Source: Bacteroidales bacterium (GTDB lineage Bacteria > Bacteroidota > Bacteroidia > Bacteroidales > CG2-30-32-10). From it: a DNA stretch of 41,057 nt. The translations under genes and the position numbers were made by a program. The notes under the pieces were generated by a model. That model was not told the origin of the DNA. It saw only the letters and a list, made by a program, of their open reading frames with translations, and searched no databases. The DNA is taken from the NCBI GenBank assembly GCA_035353855.1, contig DAOQAK010000038.1, forward strand, positions 1 through 41,057. The letters run 5' to 3'. Positions 1-8,503 of the stretch are shown in pieces. Position 1 is the stretch's first letter, and the number at the start of each line of letters is the position of its first letter.

Positions 1-3000
1 GGATAATTTTTGCTGCCAAAAATAATACTTCTCCCCATTTATTTTATGTGAGCCATAATTCTGATGAAGCGATGCTGAAAAAAATCACTAATGATCCAAA
101 AGCTACCTATTATCCAAAAGGAAAATCTGTTTATGTAGAAGATAAAAACAATAAAGGAACTTATAAGTTGACATATCGTTTTGACATCTATGCAAGTAAG
201 CCGATGCAAAGGAAATATGTTTTTGTAGATGCTCAAAATGGAAATGTAATTCTTGATATTAACCGGATTCACAATACTGACGTACCAGGCACAGCTGTTA
301 CCAAATATAGCGGAACACAACCCATAATGACTGATAGCACAGCTGCTGGCAGTTACCGCTTACGCGAAACAACAAGAGGTAACGGTATCGAAACGTACAA
401 TATGAAAACAGGTACTGCATACGGGAGTGCTGTTGATTTTACCGATACTGACAATTATTGGAATAATGTAAACACCGAAAAAGACGAAATTGCAACCGAT
501 GCACATTGGGGCGCAGAAATGACTTATGATTATTATAAAAATACTTTTAACAGAAATAGTATTGATGGAAACGGGTTTAAACTTATAAGCTATGTTCATT
601 ATGATGTTAATTATGATAATGCCTATTGGGATGGAACCTGCATGACATACGGTGATGGTGATGGAAGTACATACACTCCTTTTACTGCACTTGATATTTG
701 CGGGCATGAAATCACACACGGTCTTGATGAAAAAACTGCTAATCTCACTTACCAGGACGAATCAGGTGCATTGAATGAAGGCTTCAGTGATATTTTTGGA
801 TGTGCTATTGAATGGTATGCAAAGCCGGCAACCGCCAACTGGACAATGGGTGAAGATATAGGAACTATTATTCGTTCGCTATCAACGCCAAAAGCATATT
901 CATGTCCTAACACATACGGAGGTAGTTTCTGGTATACAGGGACACAGGATAATGGCGGAGTTCATACAAATAGTAGCGTAGTAGGTTATTGGTATTATTT
1001 ACTTGCGCACGGAGGAAGCGGTACAAACGATAACAGCATTTCATACAATATTACGGGGCTGGGAATGAATGCAGCTTCAGAAATAGCATATCGTACCTTA
1101 ACTGCATATTTACCAAGTTCTGCAAATTATGCTGATACACGTTATTATTCAATAGTTGCAGCTATTGATTTATATGGCCCATGTTCACCTGAAGTTGAAA
1201 CTGTTGCAAATGCATGGTATGCTTGCGGTGTAGGTGGCCCATACGATTCAACAGTTGTTGCTGGTTTCACTCCATCATTTACCACTTTCTGTACTATTCC
1301 TGCTGAAGTAACTTTCACAAACAGCAGTACGAATACAAACATTTATCATTGGGATTTCGGCGATGGAACCACTGATACTTTAATGAATCCGATACATATA
1401 TATAATTCATATGGTAAATTTACAGTTACTTTAATCGCAGGTGGAAATTGCGGTGCTGATACCATTGTTAAAACTGAAATTATTAATGTAGATTCATTAA
1501 ATCCGTGTAGTACAAATATGCCAGAAACAGGAACTGCCGCAAATCAAACAGCATGTTCCGGAATACTTTTCGATAGCGGCGGAAGTGATAATTATCAGGA
1601 TGAGACTAACAGTTCAATCACTATTCAACCTACTGGAGCTGCAAATATTACCTTAACTTTTTCAGAATTTGGATTTGAAAAAGATTACGACTACCTTAAA
1701 ATATATGATGGCAGCAGCATATCTAACCCTCTTATAGGTAGCTATACTGGAAATACATTACCGAATGGAGGAACAATAACTTCAACATATGGAGCAATTA
1801 CAATTGTTCAAACTTCAGATGTGCAATTAAACGATATTGGATTTATATGCCAGTGGCAATGCCATTATCCTACTACTCCACCTGAAGCAAATTTCCAAAA
1901 TGATACTATTTCATGTACAGGAGAAGTTAAATTTTTGGATTTAACTACTAACGGTCCATTAACATGGTTATGGAAATTTGGCGACGGCGACACTTCTACA
2001 TTACAAAATCCAACACATTTGTATGTTAATGATGGAACATATGATGTTCAGCTTATAACAGGAAATACTTTAGGCTACGATACTCTTACAAAAACAATGT
2101 GTGTAACTGTTGACAAACCTGTTGATCCCACAGCTACTTCAGCATGGAGATGCAGCCCGGGTTCTGTAACATTAACTGCAAGCGGCAGTTCATCATTAAG
2201 CTGGTTCGATGCACCAATTGGCGGAAATTTAGTTTATGTAGGTAATACTTTTATTACTCCTTATCTTAATAACACAACTACTTTTTATGTTCAGGATGTT
2301 GTTGCTGCTCCATCGCTACATGTAGGTCCTGCAGACAATAGTATGGGTAATGGTTCCTATTCATACAGCACTACTCAAAGATATCTTGTATTCGATTGTT
2401 CTAATGATATTGAAATTGCATCAGTGCTGGTTTTTTCAGATTCCAGTTTTACACGAACTATCTCATTAGCTAATTCAAGCGGAACAATATTACAGGATAC
2501 CGCTATTTTGATTCCCGCAGGGCAAAGCAGAGTATATATTCATTTTCCTGTTCCGGCAGGTACAGGCTACAGGCTTATAGCAAGTACTTCTAACGGGTTA
2601 TTCAGAAATCAGAATGGAGCAGTATATCCATATACACTACAGGATATCGTTTCAATAACCGGTTCAAACTCACAAATCGCAACAGCATATTATTATTTTT
2701 ATGATTGGGAAATTGTAGGTGGAAATTGTGCAAGCAACAGAGTACCATCAGTTGCGACAATACATTTACCGGCGCCAACAGTAACACCATCAGGAATTGT
2801 AAAAATATGTGATGGCGAATCAATAACACTTACATGCCAGCAAGCCGATTCATACTTATGGTCTCCCGGAGGTCAAACTACTCAATCGATTTCTGTTAAT
2901 ACAGAAGGCTTCTATACCGTATTAGCTACAGATAGTATTTGCTCTACTCCTTCCGACTCTGTAGAAGTAGAAGTAGTAAACAATCCACCAATAGCTTCGT

Positions 3001-3470
3001 TTACAAATACAGCAAACTTCCTGAATGTTTCTTTTACCAATGCTTCTACTAACAGTGATTCTAGTTACTGGAATTTTGGCGATGGTGCTACTTCACAACT
3101 TGTAAACCCTACTCACACGTATGCTGCATCAGGAACATATACCGTAACATTGATTACAGAAAATGTTTGTGGCACGGATACATTCACTGTATCAATTACA
3201 GTTGAAGGAAATGGCATATCAGAAAATTCCAGTAATTCCGGTTTTGTGATTTATCCTAATCCATCAAATGGAACATTTATAATTGATGCATTGAATTTTA
3301 ATAGCACTATCAATTATTCTGTTTATGATTTATTAGGGAATATTATAAAATCAGGCATTATAAATAATTCTAAAACTATTATCGATTTGGAAGGAACTCC
3401 AAAAGGAATTTATTTTATTCGTTTATCTAATGAAACCATTAATAATGCTTCACGCATAATTATACAATAG
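1..3470 (+). CDS. Secreted M4 (thermolysin-like) metalloprotease with PKD, CUB, Ig-like and T9SS sorting domains, 5' partial
   Basis: The reading frame is open to the left window edge, so the N-terminus (signal peptide and most of the FTP propeptide) lies outside. The GTG at 48 is internal, not the start. Numbering from that codon, the zinc site is HEITH (H220, E221, H224). The third ligand is E244 in NEGFSD, exactly 20 residues on as in thermolysin, and a catalytic-type His is at 306 in GGVHTNS. After the catalytic domain (about 70-395) come a PKD domain (about 405-485), a CUB-like domain (505-610), a second PKD (620-695), two Ig-like segments, a third PKD (985-1055) and a type A T9SS C-terminal domain beginning IYPNPSNG. 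Family knowledge says such enzymes are exported by the Sec then Por systems and degrade extracellular protein. The PKD/CUB modules probably mediate binding. All catalytic residues are present, so it should be active. Confidence 0.93.
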   Translation, partial: IIFAAKNNTSPHLFYVSHNSDEAMLKKITNDPKATYYPKGKSVYVEDKNNKGTYKLTYRFDIYASKPMQRKYVFVDAQNGNVILDINRIHNTDVPGTAVTKYSGTQPIMTDSTAAGSYRLRETTRGNGIETYNMKTGTAYGSAVDFTDTDNYWNNVNTEKDEIATDAHWGAEMTYDYYKNTFNRNSIDGNGFKLISYVHYDVNYDNAYWDGTCMTYGDGDGSTYTPFTALDICGHEITHGLDEKTANLTYQDESGALNEGFSDIFGCAIEWYAKPATANWTMGEDIGTIIRSLSTPKAYSCPNTYGGSFWYTGTQDNGGVHTNSSVVGYWYYLLAHGGSGTNDNSISYNITGLGMNAASEIAYRTLTAYLPSSANYADTRYYSIVAAIDLYGPCSPEVETVANAWYACGVGGPYDSTVVAGFTPSFTTFCTIPAEVTFTNSSTNTNIYHWDFGDGTTDTLMNPIHIYNSYGKFTVTLIAGGNCGADTIVKTEIINVDSLNPCSTNMPETGTAANQTACSGILFDSGGSDNYQDETNSSITIQPTGAANITLTFSEFGFEKDYDYLKIYDGSSISNPLIGSYTGNTLPNGGTITSTYGAITIVQTSDVQLNDIGFICQWQCHYPTTPPEANFQNDTISCTGEVKFLDLTTNGPLTWLWKFGDGDTSTLQNPTHLYVNDGTYDVQLITGNTLGYDTLTKTMCVTVDKPVDPTATSAWRCSPGSVTLTASGSSSLSWFDAPIGGNLVYVGNTFITPYLNNTTTFYVQDVVAAPSLHVGPADNSMGNGSYSYSTTQRYLVFDCSNDIEIASVLVFSDSSFTRTISLANSSGTILQDTAILIPAGQSRVYIHFPVPAGTGYRLIASTSNGLFRNQNGAVYPYTLQDIVSITGSNSQIATAYYYFYDWEIVGGNCASNRVPSVATIHLPAPTVTPSGIVKICDGESITLTCQQADSYLWSPGGQTTQSISVNTEGFYTVLATDSICSTPSDSVEVEVVNNPPIASFTNTANFLNVSFTNASTNSDSSYWNFGDGATSQLVNPTHTYAASGTYTVTLITENVCGTDTFTVSITVEGNGISENSSNSGFVIYPNPSNGTFIIDALNFNSTINYSVYDLLGNIIKSGIINNSKTIIDLEGTPKGIYFIRLSNETINNASRIIIQ

Positions 3471-3490
3471 TTGCTTTGTGTTTAATTTAA

Positions 3491-3527
3491 AAGCCGTAAC
3501 AGAATTTTTTGTTGCGGCTTTTTTATT
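3491..3527 (+). terminator. Intrinsic terminator after the M4 protease gene
   Basis: AAGCCGTAAC (3491-3500) pairs with GTTGCGGCTT (3511-3520), giving a 10-bp stem with one G-T pair. The loop is 10 nt and a T-rich run TTTTATTT follows. It starts 20 nt after the protease stop codon. The rest of the 3471-3694 gap is AT-rich and holds only the weak promoter described next. Confidence 0.8.
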
Positions 3528-3627
3528 TATAGAAATGAGAAACTTCAAAGTATTTCATAACAATACTCTTAACATTTATCTTTAAAATCCATCATTTATC
3601 AACTCGTTTCAACAAGGTAATTATTTT

Positions 3628-3659
3628 TTTGTTTTTTATTGTAAATAATATAATATTTG
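3628..3659 (+). promoter_or_regulatory. Possible Bacteroidota-type promoter for the propeller gene
   Basis: TTTG at 3628-3631 is followed after 20 nt by AATATTTG (3652-3659), which matches the -7 consensus TAnnTTTG at all but its first position. It lies 36 nt before the ATG at 3695. The match is imperfect and the region is AT-rich, so this is only suggestive. Confidence 0.3.
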
Positions 3660-3694
3660 CCGCATAAAAGGATTTATAACTGTCAAAATAAATT

Positions 3695-4882
3695 ATGAAA
3701 AATATTTTTTCTCTTATTGGTTTGTTCTTAGTATTTCAAATGAACATAAATGCCCAGATATGGACAACATATACTACCAGTAATGGTCTGGTGTATAACA
3801 AAGTGAATTCAATAACTATTGATAAGCAGGGAAACAAATGGATAGGAACATGGAATGGCGTATCGGAATATAACGATACAAGCTGGGTAACATATAATGG
3901 TATCAATGGACTTGCAAGTAATTTTGTAAATGTAATTGGTGTGGATTCTATCGGCAATAAGTGGTTTGGCACTAATGGTGGTGCAGGTTTATCTGAATAC
4001 AACGACACAACATGGACAACATATACAACTTCAAACGGATTAGCACACAATAATGTTTTTGCAATAGCTTTTGATTCGCTTGGTAATAAATGGTTTGGTA
4101 CGCCTAATGGTGTTTCGTTTTATGATGGAACAAACTGGGAAACTTATAACATTATTGATGGATTGGCAAATAATAATGTACTATCAATAGCAATAGACAA
4201 GCAGGGAAATAAGTGGTTTGGTACATACGGTGGTGGTGTTTCCAAATTTGATGATACCAACTGGACTAAATACTTTTCTCTAAATGGACTGTCGAATGAT
4301 AATGTATTTTGTATCGCTATTGATGAGCAGGGAAATAAATGGGTTGGTACCGAAGTCGGATTAAATAAATTTGATGATGTTTCATGGAAAAGATATTCTA
4401 CCGATAGCGGATTGGTAAATAACACCATTCAGTCAATTGCTATTGCACCGGATGGATCAATATGGTGTGGTACACCTTCCGGTGTTTCAAAATTCAACAA
4501 CCATACATGGACTACATTCACTACTGCCAGTAGTGATTTAGTCAACAACAACGTATCTTCAATAGCTGTTGACAAACAAGGTAATATTTGGTTCGGTACG
4601 CAAGGTGGTGTCTCAAAATTAAGTGGAGTGAATGATATCATAGAGAATGAACAAGAAGCATTAAGTATTACACTATATCCCAATCCTGCACAAGATGAAA
4701 TATTTATTAATAATCATCAACATATTGAAAATATTATGGTCTACGATATAAATGGAGCGTTTATTTGTGAAGGGAAAATAAAAAATAATAAAATTGATAT
4801 TTCAGGTTTAAATAAAGGTTTTTACTTTTTAAAAATTTATTCCAAGAATTTTACATCCACGTTAAAATTTATCAAAATATAA
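3695..4882 (+). CDS. Secreted seven-blade 'Reg_prop' beta-propeller protein with T9SS sorting domain
   Basis: Residues 1-21 form a signal peptide ending NINAQ. The body consists of seven repeats of about 42 residues, each with the pattern W-x-x-Y/F...NGL...N-x-V...IA-D-x-x-GN-K/I-W-x-GT, typical of the two-component-regulator propeller family. Seven repeats would close one seven-bladed propeller. No kinase, transmembrane or DNA-binding domain follows, as there would be in a hybrid sensor. Instead the protein ends with a type A Por sorting domain (YPNPAQDE ... GFYFLKI), so it should be secreted by T9SS to the cell surface or medium. The function is unknown; ligand or glycan binding is an inference. 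It converges with the leftward gene ending at 4962. Confidence 0.9.
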   Translation: MKNIFSLIGLFLVFQMNINAQIWTTYTTSNGLVYNKVNSITIDKQGNKWIGTWNGVSEYNDTSWVTYNGINGLASNFVNVIGVDSIGNKWFGTNGGAGLSEYNDTTWTTYTTSNGLAHNNVFAIAFDSLGNKWFGTPNGVSFYDGTNWETYNIIDGLANNNVLSIAIDKQGNKWFGTYGGGVSKFDDTNWTKYFSLNGLSNDNVFCIAIDEQGNKWVGTEVGLNKFDDVSWKRYSTDSGLVNNTIQSIAIAPDGSIWCGTPSGVSKFNNHTWTTFTTASSDLVNNNVSSIAVDKQGNIWFGTQGGVSKLSGVNDIIENEQEALSITLYPNPAQDEIFINNHQHIENIMVYDINGAFICEGKIKNNKIDISGLNKGFYFLKIYSKNFTSTLKFIKI

Positions 4883-4961
4883 GATTCAGGAATATCCTTA
4901 AAGCTATTTAAAATTTATTTATCTATTCTTTGGAAACACGCTCAGTTGATCTCAGAATGGA

Positions 4962-5201
4962 TTAATCCACTCCATCCAGATCAAAAATGCTCATTTGGTT
5001 TTCGCTTACAATATTATCTGTTGGGATATCGTAATGCCTGTCGAGATATTCTTTTATTGCTTTACGGGTAAGTTTGTTTAATGTAAGCTTATGAGCATTG
5101 CAATACAACTCCAGCATTTTTTTTTGCTTATCGCTTATCTTAAACTGAAGCTTGCGGTATTTAATTTTAGGTCGTTTCTTTTTACGTTTGCGCTGAACCA
5201 T
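4962..5201 (-). CDS. Small basic protein, unknown function, with possible beta-clamp-binding tail
   Basis: A 79-residue protein that I do not recognise as a named family. Residues 1-20 are strongly basic (KRKKKRPK-type run). Residues 20-55 could form two helices (ISDKQKKMLELYC ... LTRKAIKEYLDRHY) in a ribbon-helix-helix-like arrangement. The C-terminal tail NQMSIFDLDGVD resembles the bacterial sliding-clamp-binding pentapeptide QL(S/D)LF. The ATG at 5201 is the only reasonable start. It lies 38 nt downstream of the lipocalin stop and may be the last gene of the leftward glmM group. A DNA-associated role is inferred from charge and tail only. Confidence 0.7.
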   Translation of the reverse strand: MVQRKRKKKRPKIKYRKLQFKISDKQKKMLELYCNAHKLTLNKLTRKAIKEYLDRHYDIPTDNIVSENQMSIFDLDGVD

Positions 5202-5239
5202 ATATTTCTGTATGGCTAGTAAAATTAATAATTTTATTA

Positions 5240-5749
5240 TTAACTACAAACATGAACTGTTTTTACCAGTTTTGAAATATCGAAATCATTATTTTTCAAA
5301 AACTCCAAAATAGAATTATATTTTTCTTCACTGATTTTTTTATCTCTCGCAAGTATCCATAAATACTGCCTGTTCGGGTGCCCAACCACAGCAATACTAT
5401 AATCATTTTCTAAATATATAATCCAATATTTTCCTTTGAATGGCCAGAAAAACTGCACTTTCAGTTTTGAATTTCCTGTACCTTTTACAATAAAAGCTTT
5501 CCCTTCAACTTTTTTCTGTTTACCATCAACGGTACATGTATTCACTACTTTCACATAATTTTTACTTGTAGTAAAATATTCTGCCGAACTACATGAACAG
5601 CCTTTCTGGAAAACTTGTGGGAATGCGGCAATTTCATACCATTTCCCGGCATACTTTTCAATATCAACATTATTCACCGTTTGCAAAGGCTTGTATTGTT
5701 TACACGAGAAAAGAGATAAAGCAATTATCATATAAAATATTTTTTTCAT
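5240..5749 (-). CDS. Lipocalin family lipoprotein (Blc-like)
   Basis: The first 15 residues are a lipoprotein signal ending in a lipobox (LFSC, Cys16), so the protein should be lipid-anchored. The lipocalin signature G-x-W is at G35-W37 in YAGKWYEIA, near the mature N-terminus as in bacterial Blc. The remainder (about 150 residues) fits one eight-stranded barrel plus a C-terminal helix. Outer-membrane lipocalins bind fatty acids or lysophospholipids and are linked to envelope stress. Its ATG overlaps the cysteine desulfurase stop by one base (TAATG), so translation is probably coupled. A CSCSS stretch at 51-55 and a Cys near the C-terminus could form disulfides. Confidence 0.88.
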   Translation of the reverse strand: MKKIFYMIIALSLFSCKQYKPLQTVNNVDIEKYAGKWYEIAAFPQVFQKGCSCSSAEYFTTSKNYVKVVNTCTVDGKQKKVEGKAFIVKGTGNSKLKVQFFWPFKGKYWIIYLENDYSIAVVGHPNRQYLWILARDKKISEEKYNSILEFLKNNDFDISKLVKTVHVCS

Positions 5750-6867
5750 TATAATATCTTTTTCAATATTTCAATGGTTTTTTCAATTTCTTCAACAGTA
5801 TTGTATTTACTGAATGAAAAACGAATAGATGTTCTGTCTTCCGGCGATTTTATTTCTCTTAAAACATGCGAAGCGCTTATACTTCCCGAATTACATGCGC
5901 TTCCACCTGATGCGGCAATTCCTTCAATATCGAGATTATATAGAAGCATATCCGATTTTTTTGTTCTCGGAAATACAACATTTAAAATATGATAAATCCC
6001 GTTTTCTTCCGATTCTCCATTAAAAGCAACATCTGGAATATTTTTTTTCAGCAACTGAACCATATTTGCTTTCAATGATTTTATTTGTGAAATATTTTTA
6101 TCAAGGTTGCGATGTGCCACTTCAAATGCTTTTGCTAATCCTGCAATACCATAAATATTTTCAGTACCCGAACGCATATTCCTTTCTTGTCCGCCACCAT
6201 GCAACATAGGCTGAAGCTTTACACCTTCACGCAAATATAAAAAACCAATACCTTTCGGTCCATGAAATTTATGAGCTGAACATACAGCGAAATCAACATT
6301 AATATTCCTCAGGTCATTTACAATCTTTCCCATCGACTGAACCGTGTCGCAAAGAAATAATGCATTATTTGAATTACAAATATTGGCTACATCTTTTATT
6401 GGAAGTATATTTCCAATCTCATTATTTACATGCATTAAACAAACCAACGATTTCTCTTTTCCTTTCAGCAATTCTTCCAGGTGATTTAAATTTATATTTC
6501 CTTTTTTATCAATATTCACAAAGGAAATTTCACATTTATTTTCTTTCCGATAATTTTCGGCAGCATGTAAAACGGCATGATGTTCAATAGGACTGGTAAT
6601 AATATTTCTGACTCCCAGGTCATTTACACAGCTTCTGAAAACCATATTTATACTTTCGGTTCCGCAACTGGTAAAATAAATTGATGATGGTGAAACGTTC
6701 AGCAGTTTCGCAACCATATTCCTTGAATCTTCAATGATAACCCGCGCTTCGCGTCCTAAAGTATGAACAGAAGAAGGATTACCAAAATGCTTTTGCATAA
6801 CCCGAGTCATTTCATCAATAACCTCTTTGTCGAGAGGCGTGGTTGCTGCGTTGTCGAGATAAATCAT
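5749..6867 (-). CDS. Cysteine desulfurase (NifS/IscS family)
   Basis: A PLP enzyme that converts cysteine to alanine and delivers persulfide sulfur for Fe-S clusters, tRNA thiolation or cofactors. Visible motifs: N-terminal YLDNAATTP, NPSSVH at 30-35, cofactor-contacting EHH (95-97), D174, the PLP lysine K200 in SAHKFHGPKG, RSGTEN at 232-237, and the active-site cysteine C325 in GGSACNSGS. The length of 372 residues is normal. The short C-terminal end and the GSACNSGS loop fit the NifS-like group in Gram-negatives. No IscU/SufU scaffold is adjacent, so housekeeping Fe-S work versus tRNA thiolation cannot be decided. It lies 29 nt after glmM. Confidence 0.93.
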   Translation of the reverse strand: MIYLDNAATTPLDKEVIDEMTRVMQKHFGNPSSVHTLGREARVIIEDSRNMVAKLLNVSPSSIYFTSCGTESINMVFRSCVNDLGVRNIITSPIEHHAVLHAAENYRKENKCEISFVNIDKKGNINLNHLEELLKGKEKSLVCLMHVNNEIGNILPIKDVANICNSNNALFLCDTVQSMGKIVNDLRNINVDFAVCSAHKFHGPKGIGFLYLREGVKLQPMLHGGGQERNMRSGTENIYGIAGLAKAFEVAHRNLDKNISQIKSLKANMVQLLKKNIPDVAFNGESEENGIYHILNVVFPRTKKSDMLLYNLDIEGIAASGGSACNSGSISASHVLREIKSPEDRTSIRFSFSKYNTVEEIEKTIEILKKIL

Positions 6868-6896
6868 TTATGATTTTATATTTTGAAATTTTGATT

Positions 6897-8288
6897 TTAT
6901 TCTTTAATAATTTCTTTTATATCCTGGATTATTTTTTTTGCAAGTGTTTCGGCTTTTGCTTCCGAATCGCTTTCAGCATAAATCCTTATGATGGGTTCGG
7001 TATTCGATTTTCTTAAATGAACCCAATCCTTTTCAAATTCAACCCTAACGCCATCGATAGTGCTTATGGGTTGTTTGTTATATTTAACTGTCATCTTCTT
7101 CAAGATGTTGTCAACATCAATTCCTTTTTCCAATTCAATTTTATTTTTCGAAATAAAATAATTAGGGTAAGCATCACGTAAAGTTGAACATTTCATTTTT
7201 GATTTTGCAAGATGAGTAAGGAATAACGCTATACCAACTAATGCATCGCGACCATTATGCAAGTCAGGATATATCACGCCACCGTTGCCTTCACCACCGA
7301 TAACTGCATCTTGTTTTTTCATCATTTCAACCACATTTACTTCGCCAACTGCCGATGCAAAATATTTCCCTCCATGCTTTTCAGTAACATCCTGCAATGC
7401 ACGTGTTGAAGAAAGATTTGAAACCGTGTTACCTTTCTTGTTTTTCAAAATATAATCGGCAACAGCAACCAAGGTATATTCTTCGCCAAACATTTCACCA
7501 TTTTCGCATATTATTGCCAAACGGTCAACATCAGGGTCAACAACAAAGCCAACATTAGCTTTACACTGAATAACTAATTTTGAAATATCTTCAAGATGTT
7601 CAGGCAATGGCTCTGGATTATGAGGAAAAACACCATTCGGCTCGCAATATAATTTTTCAATCATGGTAACTCCAAGCGCTTCAAGCAACGCAGGAATAGC
7701 AATGCCTCCCACCGAGTTTACACAATCAATGGCAACGCGAAATTTTGCCGCAGCAATTGCATCTTTATCGACCAGTGGTAATTCAAGAATTTTATTTATA
7801 TGAGATATAAGTGCCGTATCGTATTGCTCAACTTTCCCTATTCTTTCTACCTCACAAAATGATACATCATCTTGCTCAGCAATTTCAAGGATCTTGTTCC
7901 CATCAGAAGCTGACAGGAATTCACCTTTCGAATTCAATAATTTCAGTGCATTCCAGTTTTTAGGATTATGGCTTGCAGTGATAATTATTCCGCCATCAGC
8001 TTTAAGCATGGCAACCATCATTTCAACCGTTGGCGTGGTTGCTAATCCAACATCAATAACATTTACACCCATTCCGGCTGCAGTTCCGCAAACCATATCA
8101 CAAACCATAGGTCCGGATATTCGCGCATCACGTCCAATAATGATGCATAATTCTTTTTTATTCCCCTGCGTTTTCAGCCATGTAAGGTATGCTGCTGTGA
8201 ATTTCACAATATCAGCGGGAGTCAGACCATTGCCTGCTTTACCACCAATTGTCCCCCTGATTCCTGAGATTGATTTTATTAGAGTCAT
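6897..8288 (-). CDS. glmM: Phosphoglucosamine mutase / phosphohexomutase
   Basis: An alpha-D-phosphohexomutase. The N-terminus carries SGIRGT, the phosphoserine loop is TASHNPKNWNALK (Ser106), the metal loop is DPDVDR, the sugar-binding loop is GGEGNGG, and a phosphate-binding C-terminal domain (RKSNTEPIIRIYAES) closes the protein. The length of 463 is normal. The GlmM assignment (glucosamine-6-P to glucosamine-1-P for peptidoglycan and LPS) rests on resemblance to the single-copy Bacteroidota enzyme. A phosphomannomutase or phosphoglucomutase activity cannot be excluded from motifs alone. It appears to be the first gene of a leftward group with the cysteine desulfurase and lipocalin genes. 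Confidence 0.87.
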   Translation of the reverse strand: MTLIKSISGIRGTIGGKAGNGLTPADIVKFTAAYLTWLKTQGNKKELCIIIGRDARISGPMVCDMVCGTAAGMGVNVIDVGLATTPTVEMMVAMLKADGGIIITASHNPKNWNALKLLNSKGEFLSASDGNKILEIAEQDDVSFCEVERIGKVEQYDTALISHINKILELPLVDKDAIAAAKFRVAIDCVNSVGGIAIPALLEALGVTMIEKLYCEPNGVFPHNPEPLPEHLEDISKLVIQCKANVGFVVDPDVDRLAIICENGEMFGEEYTLVAVADYILKNKKGNTVSNLSSTRALQDVTEKHGGKYFASAVGEVNVVEMMKKQDAVIGGEGNGGVIYPDLHNGRDALVGIALFLTHLAKSKMKCSTLRDAYPNYFISKNKIELEKGIDVDNILKKMTVKYNKQPISTIDGVRVEFEKDWVHLRKSNTEPIIRIYAESDSEAKAETLAKKIIQDIKEIIKE

Positions 8289-8306
8289 ATTTAAGCTTTA
8301 TATGTG

Positions 8307-8314
8307 CAAAATTA
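8307..8314 (-). promoter_or_regulatory. Possible -7 promoter element upstream of glmM
   Basis: On the minus strand this reads TAATTTTG, a full match to the Bacteroidota -7 consensus TAnnTTTG, ending 18 nt before the glmM start codon. No TTG is found at the expected -33 distance, so it is a half-site call. Confidence 0.35.
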
Positions 8315-8462
8315 TATTTTTAAAAAATTAATATTCTTATTTCATTAATATTTATTAACATTAATATTTGTATTTCATTTTATATTCTGAAAACAAGGCT
8401 TTTATAAATTCATTATTCAATACTTAATATTCGATTTAAGATATTCATTTGATAGTTTTTCG

Positions 8463-8470
8463 TAAATTTG
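8463..8470 (+). promoter_or_regulatory. Possible -7 promoter element upstream of the TPR-comA-dedA group
   Basis: TAAATTTG matches TAnnTTTG exactly and ends 33 nt before the ATG at 8504. A clear -33 TTG at 19-21 nt spacing is missing. The 8289-8503 gap separates divergent genes and is otherwise AT-rich without other visible structure. Confidence 0.4.
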
Positions 8471-8503
8471 CAAACTATTTATAATTATTTAGTTTAATTG
8501 AAT

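Noticed and set aside
48..50. GTG as start codon of the first gene
   Set aside because: The frame is open to the window edge and the residues before GTG continue the propeptide; a start here would leave no signal peptide in a secreted protein.
360..719. 119-codon minus-strand frame opposite the M4 protease
   Set aside because: Overlaps the zinc-site coding region of a clear protease; composition is that of antisense sequence.
7894..8331. 145-codon + strand frame opposite glmM
   Set aside because: Entirely within the phosphohexomutase gene, with no recognisable domain and no promoter.
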